Positions 46,441 through 56,398 of a stretch of 64,000 bases of DNA are shown in pieces; within the stretch, counting starts at the first letter, position 1, and every line of letters begins with the position of its first letter. Source of the stretch: Brevibacillus reuszeri (lineage in GTDB: Bacteria > Bacillota > Bacilli > Brevibacillales > Brevibacillaceae); assembly GCF_001187725.1 (NCBI RefSeq), contig NZ_LGIQ01000007.1:618324-682323 (forward strand), written 5' to 3'. Below the pieces are notes generated by a model. The model had not been told where the DNA came from. It searched no databases and saw only the letters and a list, made by a program, of their open reading frames with translations. The translations under genes and the position numbers were made by a program.

Positions 46441-46663
46441 CTAAATCAGAAAGTATAGACTTCACGTATCTACATCCTGATTTAGCAAGAATAACCTTCC
46501 GCTAAAACGCGGTCGCTCCTCTTTGGAGGAAGTCTCAACAAAGGGTTTCTTATACAGGATGGCATGGCTAACATTCTTATCCTGTATAAGTGCTGCTGCA
46601 GTTTTGGACGCGGAGAATCCTTCTCCGAAATCAGCAAACAATAGAGGTTGCTGAAACGTTTTC
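46441..46663 (+). other. Hairpin-rich spacer between rpsB terminator and tsf promoter
   Basis: No gene in this 220-nt stretch. It holds three perfect inverted repeats besides the shared structured repeat: TAAATCAG/CTGATTTA (46442-46449/46477-46484), CTTATACAGGAT/ATCCTGTATAAG (46549-46560/46579-46590, 12 bp), and CGGAGAA/TTCTCCG (46611-46617/46621-46627). It could encode a small RNA, but no promoter of its own was identified. Confidence 0.45.
46497..46552 (+). repeat. Structured intergenic repeat, copy B (upstream of tsf)
   Basis: Core only. H1 is CCGC-TAAAAC-GCGG (46499-46512). H2 is TCCTC/GAGGA (46517-46521/46526-46530). H3 is degenerate (TCTCAACAAAGGG) and the tail is TTTCTTA. Its 3' end merges with the 12-bp inverted repeat starting at 46549. 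Confidence 0.75.
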
Positions 46664-46693
46664 TTAACAGAATGCTTCTATCTACATTATAAT
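46664..46693 (+). promoter_or_regulatory. Sigma-A promoter of tsf
   Basis: TTAACA (46664-46669), an 18-nt spacer and a perfect TATAAT (46688-46693), giving a short leader of about 27 nt. Confidence 0.65.
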
Positions 46694-46726
46694 GAGATCG
46701 TAACTTTCCTTAGGAGGTTTAACCAA

Positions 46727-47614
46727 ATGGCAATTAGTGCACAATCGGTTAAAGAACTACGTGAGCGCACAGGCGCAGGAATGATGGATTGCAAACGTGC
46801 GTTGGAAGAAACTGGCGGAGACATGGAAAAAGCAATCGACTTGCTCCGTGAACGCGGAATTGCAAAAGCAGCGAAAAAATCCGGTCGTATTGCGGCTGAA
46901 GGTCTGACAGCAACTGCTGTTGCTGGTAACGTAGCAGCTGTAGTAGAAGTAAACTGCGAGACAGACTTCGTTGCGAAAAACCCTGAGTTCCAAACACTTG
47001 TTAAAGACATCGCTGAGCATGTAGTTTCCCAGCGTCCTGCAAATGTAGAGGAAGCTCTGGAACAACCGTTCAAAGGTGCTGGCGAGACTCTCGCTCATGT
47101 CATCAATGAAAAAATCTCCACGATCGGAGAAAACATCTCTTTCCGTCGTTTCGCTCTTTCCGAAAAAACAGATGCTGGCGCTTTCGGTGCTTACCTGCAC
47201 ATGGGCGGAAGAATCGGTGTTCTGGTAACACTCGAAGGTACGCAAGATGATACTTTGGCAAGAGACCTGGGAATGCACGCAGCAGCGTCTAACCCACGCT
47301 TCGCTAACCGTGAAGAGGTTTCTGCTGATGAGATCGAGCGCGAACGTGAAGTTCTGAAGAACCAAGCACTGGCAGAAGGCAAGCCTGCAAACATCGTTGA
47401 AAAAATGGTGGAAGGCCGTCTCTCCAAATTCTTCGAAGAGTACGTACTGGTTGAACAACCATTCGTTAAAGATCCAGACAAGAAAGTATCTGCTTTGTTG
47501 AAAGAGGCAGGTGCATCCTTGAAAGAATTCGCTCGCTTCCAAGTAGGCGAAGGTATCGAGAAGAAGCAAGAAGACTTCGCAGCTGAAGTTATGGCGCAAG
47601 TAAATAAGCAATAA
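46727..47614 (+). CDS. tsf: Elongation factor Ts
   Basis: A 295-residue nucleotide exchange factor for EF-Tu. The N-terminal UBA-like domain has [29 protein letters not shown] is the second signature. The length and C-terminal domain fit the Bacillus protein. TAGGAGG ribosome site, own promoter and terminator. Confidence 0.98.
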   Translation: MAISAQSVKELRERTGAGMMDCKRALEETGGDMEKAIDLLRERGIAKAAKKSGRIAAEGLTATAVAGNVAAVVEVNCETDFVAKNPEFQTLVKDIAEHVVSQRPANVEEALEQPFKGAGETLAHVINEKISTIGENISFRRFALSEKTDAGAFGAYLHMGGRIGVLVTLEGTQDDTLARDLGMHAAASNPRFANREEVSADEIEREREVLKNQALAEGKPANIVEKMVEGRLSKFFEEYVLVEQPFVKDPDKKVSALLKEAGASLKEFARFQVGEGIEKKQEDFAAEVMAQVNKQ

Positions 47615-47623
47615 TATTGATTT

Positions 47624-47653
47624 ATAGGGAACACCTCCGTGTTCCCTATTTTC
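47624..47653 (+). terminator. Terminator after tsf
   Basis: ATAGGGAACAC (47624-47634) pairs perfectly with GTGTTCCCTAT (47639-47649) across CTCC, followed by TTTTC. The T run is short. Confidence 0.7.
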
Positions 47654-47659
47654 AAAAGC

Positions 47660-47686
47660 GAGAGTTTCACACCATGTGAAACTCTC
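47660..47686. repeat. Second 11-bp inverted repeat after tsf
   Basis: GAGAGTTTCAC and GTGAAACTCTC around a 5-nt ACCAT loop, 6 nt after the tsf terminator, without a T run. It may be a backup stop, an RNA stabiliser or a protein site in front of pyrH. Confidence 0.55.
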
Positions 47687-47743
47687 TGCATGTAAAAAGC
47701 AAGTGTGCTTTCAAACGTGAGAAGGATTGCGCACTAGGTATAG

Positions 47744-48496
<753 letters not shown>

Positions 48497-48498
48497 TC

Positions 48499-49056
48499 AT
48501 GCCACAATCCGTGCTGAAAGACATGGAAGATCGCATGAACAAAGCGATCAATACATTGAAAAAAGACCTTTCCAGCCTCCGTGCTGGTCGTGCGAATCCA
48601 GCGATGCTGGATCGCGTACTGGTTGACTACTATGGTTCACCAACGCCAATTAGCCAGTTAGCCAATATTAGCGTTCCTGAGCCACGGATGTTGATTATTC
48701 AGCCATGGGATAAAGCAGCGCTGAAAGAAATTGATCGTGCTCTTCAACAATCTGATCTGGGTATCTCTCCTTCCAACGATGGCGTGGTCATCCGGATGGT
48801 AATCCCGCCGCTGACAGAAGAACGCCGTAAGGATTTAGTTAAATTAGCAGGAAAAAGCGGAGAAGACAGCAAGGTTGCGATTCGCAACATCCGCCGTGAT
48901 GCTAACGACGACATTAAGAAATTGGAAAAGGCAGCGACCATTTCCGAGGACGAATCTCGTCGTCATCAAGAAAGCATCCAAAAGACTACCGATAAATTTA
49001 TTGCAGAAGTCGATAAGATCGTTAAGGATAAAGAGAAAGACATCTTGGAAGTGTAA
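48499..49056 (+). CDS. frr: Ribosome recycling factor
   Basis: A 185-residue protein that with EF-G splits post-termination ribosomes. DMEDRMNKAINTLKKDL, LRAGRANPAMLDRV, and PPLTEERRKDLVKLAG are family-conserved. Same size as other RRFs. Confidence 0.97.
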   Translation: MPQSVLKDMEDRMNKAINTLKKDLSSLRAGRANPAMLDRVLVDYYGSPTPISQLANISVPEPRMLIIQPWDKAALKEIDRALQQSDLGISPSNDGVVIRMVIPPLTEERRKDLVKLAGKSGEDSKVAIRNIRRDANDDIKKLEKAATISEDESRRHQESIQKTTDKFIAEVDKIVKDKEKDILEV

Positions 49057-49065
49057 TACAAGGTT

Positions 49066-49087
49066 ATCCCCCTCAAGTGAGGGGGAT
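49066..49087 (+). terminator. Hairpin after frr, without T run
   Basis: ATCCCCCTC pairs with GAGGGGGAT (9 bp, perfect) across AAGT. It is followed by GTACGTCTATATC rather than T residues, so it is more likely a partial terminator, a 3'-end stabiliser or a processing site than a full stop. Confidence 0.45.
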
Positions 49088-49122
49088 GTACGTCTATATC
49101 TCTCATTACGGGGGAACACTTT

Positions 49123-49893
49123 ATGTTAGAACATCTGGCGCGCAAATGGGCCCGCAAAGAGACTCAACCAATACCAGAAGAATTGGATCGTAGCGGCAAA
49201 ATTCCGCAACACGTTGCGATTATTATGGATGGGAATGGTCGTTGGGCCAATATGCGCAATTTACCCCGGGTCGCCGGGCACCGGGCAGGAATGAAAACGG
49301 TAAAGGAAGTAGTCAAGGTTGCAGACGATTTAGGAGTTCGCTATGTAACCATGTACGCTTTTTCTACCGAAAACTGGAAGCGCCCAAGAGACGAAGTCGA
49401 TTTTCTCATGAAGCTTCCGCAGGAGTTTCTGTCGACAGAATTAAAAGAATTAATTGAACGTAACGTGCGAATCCGTATGTTAGGAAGCAAGGACGAATTG
49501 CCGTCTCACACGTTAAAAGCATTAATTGAAGCGGAAGAGCGAACCCAGGACAATACTGGTCTGCAACTCAATTTTGCCTTGAATTACGGAGGACGAGACG
49601 AAATTGTAAAAGCATTTTCGATGATGGCGTCCCAAGTAAAAGCGGGCGAACTCGACCCTGAGAAGCTGGATGAAGAAGTTATTTCCCGCTACCTGTACAC
49701 AAGCGATATTCCCGACCCTGACCTCTTGATACGCACTAGTGGTGAGATTCGCTTAAGCAACTTCATGCTATGGCAATTGGCCTACACGGAATTGTGGTTT
49801 ACGGATGTTCTTTGGCCTGATTTTTCCCGTGAACACTTTTACCAAGCGATTGTGGAGTACCAAGGCCGAGCTCGTCGCTACGGGGCGGTATAG
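49123..49893 (+). CDS. uppS: Undecaprenyl diphosphate synthase
   Basis: A 256-residue cis-prenyltransferase making the C55 carrier for cell-wall synthesis. IIMDGNGRWA with the catalytic Asp, HRAGMK, YAFSTENWKRP, and LIRTSGEIRLSNFMLWQ(LAYTE) are family motifs. It opens the uppS-cdsA-dxr-rseP-ispG cluster of envelope and isoprenoid genes. Confidence 0.96.
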   Translation: MLEHLARKWARKETQPIPEELDRSGKIPQHVAIIMDGNGRWANMRNLPRVAGHRAGMKTVKEVVKVADDLGVRYVTMYAFSTENWKRPRDEVDFLMKLPQEFLSTELKELIERNVRIRMLGSKDELPSHTLKALIEAEERTQDNTGLQLNFALNYGGRDEIVKAFSMMASQVKAGELDPEKLDEEVISRYLYTSDIPDPDLLIRTSGEIRLSNFMLWQLAYTELWFTDVLWPDFSREHFYQAIVEYQGRARRYGAV

Positions 49894-49910
49894 CCGAGAG
49901 GTGGAATCAG

Positions 49911-50696
49911 TTGAAGCAACGAATAATTACTGGCCTGATTGGTGGGGCGGGCTTTCTTCTCTTAATTTATGTTGGAGGAGCCTGGTACTCACTATTGGTT
50001 TTTTTACTGGCTGTCATTGGCCTGTTCGAATTTATGAGGATGGCTGGCCTCCAGCCATTACATGCAGCAGGGATACTTGGATATGTGCTGTTGGCGAGCA
50101 TTTTATGGCCGTCACTCGCATTTTCAAGCTGGTTAAACATCAGTATGCCGGATCTGATGTTGCCGGTTCTCCTTCTCTTGTTGATTTACTCCGTTTTACG
50201 GAAAAATCAGTTTCACATTGAACACATCGCCCTTACATTGGTGGGGGCGTTATACATAGGTTATGGATTTACGTATATGGCCGCTGCACGCAATCTTCCA
50301 GAAGGCTTTATGCTGACCGTTCTCGTCATTCTGGCAATCTGGTCGACCGATTCTGGTGCCTATTTTGTCGGAAAAGCGATCGGAAAACGCAAGCTCTGGC
50401 CAGAAATCAGTCCCAACAAGACGATTGAGGGTTCCATCGGTGGTTTGCTGGCTTCGATCATCGTTGTACTCGGAGTAAATGCTATCTTCGGCAATCTGAC
50501 ACTTTCAGAGGCATTGACAATCGCCTTTGTTGCAGGGATAGTTGGTCAATTGGGAGATCTGGTGGAATCAGCGTTTAAGCGTCATTTTCACGTAAAAGAT
50601 TCAGGACAGCTCATACCCGGACATGGGGGCGTTCTGGATCGCTTCGATAGTTTTTTACTCGTTTTTCCGGTTTTGCATCTGCTAGGTATCGTCTGA
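49911..50696 (+). CDS. cdsA: Phosphatidate cytidylyltransferase
   Basis: A 261-residue integral membrane enzyme making CDP-diacylglycerol from phosphatidate and CTP. Several membrane segments; the C-terminal signature S-x-FKRHFHVKDSGQLIPGHGG and LDRFD is intact, including the Asp and Arg. Start TTG 49911 after GAGAGGTGG. Confidence 0.95.
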   Translation: MKQRIITGLIGGAGFLLLIYVGGAWYSLLVFLLAVIGLFEFMRMAGLQPLHAAGILGYVLLASILWPSLAFSSWLNISMPDLMLPVLLLLLIYSVLRKNQFHIEHIALTLVGALYIGYGFTYMAAARNLPEGFMLTVLVILAIWSTDSGAYFVGKAIGKRKLWPEISPNKTIEGSIGGLLASIIVVLGVNAIFGNLTLSEALTIAFVAGIVGQLGDLVESAFKRHFHVKDSGQLIPGHGGVLDRFDSFLLVFPVLHLLGIV

Positions 50697-50738
50697 AACC
50701 TGTTGCATATATAGAAAGAGATATAGAAGGTGAAGTCA

Positions 50739-51887
50739 GTGAAACGAATAGCACTCTTAGGTTCTACAGGTTCTATCGGAACAAATACACTGGAAGTAGT
50801 CGAGGAGCATCCGCAGGAATTTTCTGTGGTGGCGATGGCTGCTGGAACCAACGTGGACTTGCTGGCAAAGCAAGTTGTCAAGTTTCGTCCAGAGCTTGTT
50901 TCGGTAGGGAGTGAACAAGCAGCATTTGCACTGAAAGAACGCCTAGGTAGTCAGGTGAAACCAGAGATTGTTTATGGTATGGACGGGCTTGAGCAGGTTG
51001 CCCGATATGAGGAAGCGAATTTTGTGATGACAGCTGTAGTCGGGAGTGTAGGTGTTGCCCCGACTTTGGCAGCTATTGAAGCAGGGAAAACAATTGGACT
51101 TGCCAACAAAGAAACTTTGGTTTGCGCCGGACCGGTTGTCATGAAAAAGGCAAAAGAAAAAGGCGTCCAGCTCATCCCGGTAGATAGTGAACACGCTGCC
51201 GTGTTTCAATGCTTGCAAGGAGAGCGTAGGCAGGATGTAGAACGTGTCTTGCTGACTGCTTCCGGAGGCTCCTTCCGTCATTTATCCCGTGAAGAACTGG
51301 GGCATGTAACGGTTGAACAAGCACTGGCCCATCCCAATTGGAGTATGGGGGCAAAAATCACGATTGACTCTGCTACGATGATGAACAAAGGCTTCGAAGT
51401 CATTGAGGCACATTGGCTATTTGATCTTCCTTATGAGAAAATTGAATGCGTGCTCCATTATGAAAGCATCATACACTCTATGGTAGAATATAAAGACAGA
51501 GCGGTAATGGCTCAATTGGGCACACCGGACATGAAGGTTCCGATCCAGTATGCGATGAGTTATCCTGGCAGAATGTCTTTGCCCACAGAGCCACTTGATT
51601 TAGTCAAAGTGGGCACTCTTCACTTCGCTGCCATGGATTTTGACCGATACCCTCTGTTAAAATTGGCCTATGAGTGTGGCAATGCTGGCGGGACTTACAC
51701 GGCTGTACTGAATGCAGCCAATGAAGTAGCTGTCGATTTGTTTTTGAAAGGCTCAATTGGATTTCTTGACATCGAAACAATCGTGAGCAAAACATGTGAA
51801 GCCCATCAAGGCATTCAAGACCCTTCGCTGGAGGAGATTTTTGCTGCAGATAAGTGGGCACGCTCGCAGGCGCTCGTATTCGTTTAA
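50739..51887 (+). CDS. dxr: 1-deoxy-D-xylulose 5-phosphate reductoisomerase
   Basis: A 382-residue enzyme of the MEP isoprenoid pathway. NADPH loop [14 protein letters not shown] near the N-terminus, [19 protein letters not shown] and [14 protein letters not shown] with metal and substrate residues. I chose GTG 50739 (GAAGG 9 nt upstream) over GTG 50730. Confidence 0.96.
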   Translation: MKRIALLGSTGSIGTNTLEVVEEHPQEFSVVAMAAGTNVDLLAKQVVKFRPELVSVGSEQAAFALKERLGSQVKPEIVYGMDGLEQVARYEEANFVMTAVVGSVGVAPTLAAIEAGKTIGLANKETLVCAGPVVMKKAKEKGVQLIPVDSEHAAVFQCLQGERRQDVERVLLTASGGSFRHLSREELGHVTVEQALAHPNWSMGAKITIDSATMMNKGFEVIEAHWLFDLPYEKIECVLHYESIIHSMVEYKDRAVMAQLGTPDMKVPIQYAMSYPGRMSLPTEPLDLVKVGTLHFAAMDFDRYPLLKLAYECGNAGGTYTAVLNAANEVAVDLFLKGSIGFLDIETIVSKTCEAHQGIQDPSLEEIFAADKWARSQALVFV

Positions 51888-51931
51888 GAAGGATATGAGC
51901 TTAGATACTTGAAAGAAAGGTGGCTGTTCAC

Positions 51932-53200
51932 TTGCCTTTTCCCAATCTGGATTCCGTTGAATCAATTCTCGCGATAGTAGTTGTTTTTGGGGCACTCGTA
52001 TTCGTGCACGAACTGGGTCACTTCCTTCTGGCCAAAAGGGCTGGAATACTTTGTCGGGAATTTGCGCTTGGAATGGGTCCCAAGATTTTTCGCGTGAAGC
52101 GTGGTGAAACGGAATATACCCTTCGTCTTCTCCCCATTGGAGGGTTAGTCCGTATGGCGGGTGAAGATCCGGAAATGGATATGCTCAAGCCGCACATGGA
52201 AGTAAGTATTGAGCGTGATGCGGTTGGAAAGGTGACACATATCCTGTTAGATGGGCCGAATGCAGGTTCAGAACGAGCAATTTCGGGTACTGTCGTGCGT
52301 TTTGATTTGGAGCAGGCACTTAGCTTGACGCTTGAAATCGATGGAGAACAGCGCACGTATTCCGTTCATCCGCAAGCACAATTAGTGGGTGATGGACAAG
52401 AGGTTCAGATTGCTCCATTGAATAGACAGTTCAAAGGGAAGACAGTATCTCAGCGCTTCTGGGCGATTTTTGCCGGACCATTTGCCAACTTCCTGCTGGC
52501 TTTCTTGTTGTTTGTAATGATCGGTCTTATGTACGGGGTTCCGAATGGCACGTATCTTGGAGAGGTGAGAGCAGGAGGACCTGCTGCTCAAGCTGGACTC
52601 ATGGAAGGGGACAAGGTCGTTGCTATTCAAGGGCAATCCGTATCTACTTGGAAAGACGTCGTTCAAATCATTAGTCAAGCTCCTGACAAGGAATTGACGT
52701 TTGAATATGAGCGAAATGGAAAAGTGAGTACGGTCCCTGTAAAAGTAGGAAAAGACGAAAATAACATCGGCAAGATCATGGTAACGAATTCACTCACATA
52801 TGCTCCTGGAGAAGTGCTAAAATACGGAGTGTCGTCTACCTACGAATTTACGGTTATGATTTTGAAAAGCTTAGGCATGCTCTTTACAGGCGCTGTTGGA
52901 TTGAATGATTTGAGTGGTCCTGTGGGGATTTTCAAGATGACTGGAGAGTTCGCACAGCAAGGCATGGCGATCTTGATGAAATGGGCTGCTGTTCTCAGTA
53001 TTAACCTAGGATTGTTCAACCTGTTGCCGCTTCCGGCTCTGGATGGCGGACGTCTAGCGTTCCTGGCTGTAGAAGCTTTGCGTGGACGCCCGATTGACCC
53101 GCATAAAGAAGGAATGGTCCATTTCTTGGGCTTTGCGTTTTTGATGCTGCTCATTTTGGTAGTAACCTGGAACGATGTGCAACGGTTGTTCTTTCAATAA
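51932..53200 (+). CDS. rseP: Site-2 zinc metalloprotease RseP/RasP
   Basis: A 422-residue intramembrane protease that cleaves anti-sigma factors and signal peptides. HELGH at residues 26-30 is the zinc site in TM1; one PDZ domain lies around residues 190-270; PALDGGR (about 370) is the third zinc ligand motif. TTG 51932 fits AAAGGTGG at 51916-51922 and the known ~420-residue length better than GTG 51920. Confidence 0.93.
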   Translation: MPFPNLDSVESILAIVVVFGALVFVHELGHFLLAKRAGILCREFALGMGPKIFRVKRGETEYTLRLLPIGGLVRMAGEDPEMDMLKPHMEVSIERDAVGKVTHILLDGPNAGSERAISGTVVRFDLEQALSLTLEIDGEQRTYSVHPQAQLVGDGQEVQIAPLNRQFKGKTVSQRFWAIFAGPFANFLLAFLLFVMIGLMYGVPNGTYLGEVRAGGPAAQAGLMEGDKVVAIQGQSVSTWKDVVQIISQAPDKELTFEYERNGKVSTVPVKVGKDENNIGKIMVTNSLTYAPGEVLKYGVSSTYEFTVMILKSLGMLFTGAVGLNDLSGPVGIFKMTGEFAQQGMAILMKWAAVLSINLGLFNLLPLPALDGGRLAFLAVEALRGRPIDPHKEGMVHFLGFAFLMLLILVVTWNDVQRLFFQ

Positions 53201-53248
53201 CGTACTTACTCGGTAGAAAAACAGAAAAAGTTTAAAGGATGGTGCAAA

Positions 53249-54331
53249 ATGTACAAGCGCGAGGAGACGAAACCGGTTTTTGTAGGAGGCGTGCAAATCG
53301 GGGGCCAAAAAAGCGTAGTAATTCAGTCCATGACGACAGCAGATACGCGTGATGTAGAGAAAACACTGGCCGAGATTCAAAGACTGCACGATGTCGGTTG
53401 CCAAATTGTCCGCCTGGCCGTCATCAATGAAGACGCAGCACGCGCCATCAAGAAGATCAAGGAGCGTTCACCATTGCCGCTTGTTGCCGACATCCATTTC
53501 GACCACAAGTTGGCCCTGATTGCTTTGGAGAGTGGGATTGACAAAATCCGGATTAATCCAGGGAATATTGGCTCCAAGGAAAAAACACAGCGAGTAGTTG
53601 AGGCCTGCCGCGAGCGCAATGTGCCTATCCGCATTGGCGTAAACTCCGGCTCGGTTGAAAAACGACTGCTTGAAAAATACGGCTACCCATCGCCAGAGGC
53701 AATCGTAGAGAGTGCCATTGACCACGTGCAAATTTTGGAAGACCTTAATTATGACAATATCGTTATCTCGTTGAAGTCTTCTGACGTACCAACCATGATC
53801 CAGACATACTCTTTGATGGCAGAAAAGCGTAACTATCCATTGCATGTAGGGGTAACGGAAGCGGGTACGCAATTTTCCGGTAGCATCAAGTCTGCAGTTG
53901 GGATCGGGACTGTACTTTCAATGGGGATCGGTGATACCATCCGTGTGTCTTTGACAGCTGATCCAGTTGAGGAAATCAAGGTTGCGAAGCAAATTCTTCG
54001 CAGCCTGGATATCGTCAATAACGATCCTGTAGTCATTGCTTGCCCTTCTTGCGGACGTTGCGCGATCGATTTGATCGGCCTCGCAACGAGAGTAGAGGAT
54101 GCGATTTCTACATTGAAAGTACCATTGAAGGTCGCAGTAATGGGTTGCGCTGTTAATGGCCCTGGAGAAGCACGAGAAGCTGACGTCGGCGTTGCCGGTG
54201 GAAACGGGGAAGGCTTGATTTTCCGCAATGGTGAGATTGTTCGGAAGGTAAAGGAAACAGAGCTGTTCGAAGAGTTGATGAAAGAAATTAATGAAATGGT
54301 TGGCGAAAAAAAACCTACGACGGTAGGTTGA
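53249..54331 (+). CDS. ispG: 4-hydroxy-3-methylbut-2-en-1-yl diphosphate synthase (IspG/GcpE)
   Basis: A 360-residue 4Fe-4S enzyme of the MEP pathway. TIM-barrel part (VQSMTTADTRDV, ADIHFDHKLAL, RINPGNIG) and C-terminal cluster domain with CPSCGRC (C265, C268) and the third Cys in VMGCAVNGPGE. In B. subtilis this gene is elsewhere; here it sits between rseP and proS, next to dxr and uppS. Confidence 0.96.
   Translation: MYKREETKPVFVGGVQIGGQKSVVIQSMTTADTRDVEKTLAEIQRLHDVGCQIVRLAVINEDAARAIKKIKERSPLPLVADIHFDHKLALIALESGIDKIRINPGNIGSKEKTQRVVEACRERNVPIRIGVNSGSVEKRLLEKYGYPSPEAIVESAIDHVQILEDLNYDNIVISLKSSDVPTMIQTYSLMAEKRNYPLHVGVTEAGTQFSGSIKSAVGIGTVLSMGIGDTIRVSLTADPVEEIKVAKQILRSLDIVNNDPVVIACPSCGRCAIDLIGLATRVEDAISTLKVPLKVAVMGCAVNGPGEAREADVGVAGGNGEGLIFRNGEIVRKVKETELFEELMKEINEMVGEKKPTTVG
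54306..54330 (-). terminator. Terminator-like hairpin reading the minus strand, inside ispG 3' end
   Basis: AACCTAC/GTAGGTT (7 bp, GACG loop) is preceded on the + strand by eight A residues. Read on the minus strand it is a stem followed by eight T residues. No minus-strand gene was found to use it, so it may limit antisense transcription. Confidence 0.4.
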
Positions 54332-54370
54332 TGAACGCCCCTTGCTGATGAGCATAAGGAGGACACGCAC

Positions 54371-56119
54371 GTGTTGAAGCAAAGTCAAATGTTGATTCCT
54401 ACCTTGCGAGAAGTGCCTGCTGACGCGGAGATAGCTAGCCACAAGCTGCTGCTCCGCGCAGGTATGGCTCGCCAACTGGCATCTGGTATTTATACGTATT
54501 TGCCATTGGCGATTCGCTCGCTGCATAAAATCCAAGCGATTGTGCGTGAGGAAATGAACAATGCTGGAGCCCAGGAGCTTCTGATGCCTGCAATGCAGCC
54601 GGCTGAATTGTGGCACCAAACCGGACGCTGGGATGTATATGGTCCTGAACTGGTTCGTTTGCGTGACCGCCATGACCGTCCTTTTGCCTTGGGACCAACT
54701 CACGAGGAAGTCATCACCAGTCTGGTACGTGATGAAATCAATTCTTATAAAAAGCTTCCGATCAATTTGTATCAAATTCAAACCAAATTCCGTGATGAAG
54801 TACGCCCGCGTTTCGGTTTGATTCGCTGCCGTGAATTCATTATGAAAGATGCGTATTCCTTTGATACGACACAAGAAGGTCTGGATCGCAATTTCCAGGC
54901 TATGTCTGATGCTTACACCAATATTTTTACTCGCGTTGGCTTGAATTTCCGTGCTGTAGAAGCAGATGCTGGAGCAATTGGTGGAAAAGGTACGTACGAG
55001 TTCATGGCACTGTGTGAAATCGGAGAGGACACCATTGCATACTCCGAAGATGGCGATTATGCTGCCAACCTGGAAAAGGCGGAGGTAGTCTATCATCCTT
55101 CCGAGAAGCCGGCTACAGAAGCACCCACACATGAAAAGCTACATACGCCGGGAGTGCGAACTATCGAGCAATTGGTACAAGCCCTGCAAATCGAAGCGAA
55201 GCACATAATCAAGAGCCTCTTGTATCGTGTCGATGACAAGCTCGTCATGGTGTTAATTCGTGGAGATCATGAGCTCAATGATGTGAAGCTGAAAAACCTG
55301 TATGATGCGGCACAGGTTGGCTTGGCTACAGAAGCGGATATTCTTGCGGTAACGGGAGCACCGGCTGGTTTTGTTGGACCAGTAGGAATCGACTCGGAAA
55401 AAGTGGAGATCATTGCAGATAACTTTGTACAAGATGTGTACGATGGTGTTGCAGGTGCCAACGAGGCAGATTATCACTTGACGCATGTTGTTCCAGGTCG
55501 AGATTTTACTGTTTCACGTTATGCTGATCTGCGCAACATCACTGAGGGCGACGAATGCCCGCGTACAGGCAGCCCAATCAAATTTGCTCGTGGTGTTGAG
55601 GTTGGTCACGTGTTCAAGCTCGGAACGAAATACTCCAAAGCAATCGGAGCGACGTTCCTGGATGAAAATGGTCGCAGCCAACCAATGATCATGGGATGCT
55701 ACGGGATTGGGGTTTCAAGAACCATTGCAGCTGTGATTGAGCAGAACAATGATGAGAATGGAATCATTTGGCCAGTAGCAGTAGCACCTTTCCATGTGCA
55801 TGTGATCCCGGTCAATGTTAAAGTAGAAGAGCAACGTCAAACGAGCGAACAAGTTACCGAGGTGCTTCGTCGGGCTGGCGTAGAGGTGCTGTTCGATGAT
55901 CGTCCAGAACGTGCTGGTGTCAAATTCAAGGACGCTGATCTGATTGGATTGCCATTGCGCATTACCGTTTCTGACAAGGCCCTGCAAGAAGGCACTGTCG
56001 AAGTACGCGTTCGTAAAACAGGGGAAACACAGGATATCAAACTGGATGACTTGGTAGCTGAAGTAAAAGCGATGCTCGCTCGTGTGGATCATACGGGTGT
56101 AGAACTCTTCGGAAACTAG
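54371..56119 (+). CDS. proS: Prolyl-tRNA synthetase
   Basis: A 582-residue class II synthetase of the bacterial type with the INS editing domain. Motif 1 region [20 protein letters not shown], motif 2 [18 protein letters not shown], editing domain (about 225-405), motif 3 [14 protein letters not shown], and the C-terminal anticodon-binding domain. Start GTG 54371, 8 nt after AGGAGG. No T-box was found upstream. Confidence 0.97.
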   Translation: MLKQSQMLIPTLREVPADAEIASHKLLLRAGMARQLASGIYTYLPLAIRSLHKIQAIVREEMNNAGAQELLMPAMQPAELWHQTGRWDVYGPELVRLRDRHDRPFALGPTHEEVITSLVRDEINSYKKLPINLYQIQTKFRDEVRPRFGLIRCREFIMKDAYSFDTTQEGLDRNFQAMSDAYTNIFTRVGLNFRAVEADAGAIGGKGTYEFMALCEIGEDTIAYSEDGDYAANLEKAEVVYHPSEKPATEAPTHEKLHTPGVRTIEQLVQALQIEAKHIIKSLLYRVDDKLVMVLIRGDHELNDVKLKNLYDAAQVGLATEADILAVTGAPAGFVGPVGIDSEKVEIIADNFVQDVYDGVAGANEADYHLTHVVPGRDFTVSRYADLRNITEGDECPRTGSPIKFARGVEVGHVFKLGTKYSKAIGATFLDENGRSQPMIMGCYGIGVSRTIAAVIEQNNDENGIIWPVAVAPFHVHVIPVNVKVEEQRQTSEQVTEVLRRAGVEVLFDDRPERAGVKFKDADLIGLPLRITVSDKALQEGTVEVRVRKTGETQDIKLDDLVAEVKAMLARVDHTGVELFGN

Positions 56120-56160
56120 TTAATAGCAGGAAAAAAGCAGGATTTTGTCGAAATGTACGG

Positions 56161-56200
56161 GGTACTCCCCTGATTTAAAGGGAGTGCCTCTTTTTCTTTT
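56161..56200 (+). terminator. Terminator after proS
   Basis: GGTACTCCC (56161-56169) pairs with GGGAGTGCC (56180-56188), 9 bp with one G-U, followed by TCTTTTTCTTTT. Confidence 0.8.
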
Positions 56201-56213
56201 AAAGATCGGGATT

Positions 56214-56268
56214 TTCCGCTAAAACGCGGTCGTACCTCCATGTGGAGGCATCGATATAGGTTTTTTTA
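56214..56268 (+). repeat. Structured intergenic repeat, copy C1 (upstream of polC)
   Basis: Core only: H1 CCGC-TAAAAC-GCGG, H2 CCTCC-ATGT-GGAGG (56235-56248), then CATCGATATAGG and TTTTTTTA. It differs from copy C2 by one base in 55. Confidence 0.85.
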
Positions 56269-56274
56269 CGTGCA

Positions 56275-56376
56275 AGAATTTATAAGCGAGAGGCTTATGA
56301 ATTCTGAAGCGCATAAAAACTTTCCGCTAAAACGCGGTTGTACCTCCATGTGGAGGCATCGATATAGGTTTTTTTA
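56275..56376 (+). repeat. Structured intergenic repeat, copy C2 (long form, upstream of polC)
   Basis: Accessory hairpin AGAATTTATAAGC (56275-56287) with GCTTATGAATTCT (56293-56305), 13 bp with one G-U; linker GAAGCGCATAAAAAC; then the 55-nt core 56322-56376 with H1, H2 and the T-rich end. The same accessory hairpin and linker occur in copy A. It ends 23 nt before the polC start. Confidence 0.85.
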
Positions 56377-56398
56377 TCTTTGGGAGGGTGGGAAAACC

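Noticed and set aside
54332-54370. T-box upstream of proS
   Set aside because: The spacer is only 39 nt and has no GGTGG-type T-box sequence or specifier structure.
56240-56398. Extra N-terminal 53 codons of polC
   Set aside because: They translate the intergenic repeats (the word MWRHRYRFFY occurs twice because the repeat occurs twice); the GTG at 56399 with GGGAGGG gives the normal length.
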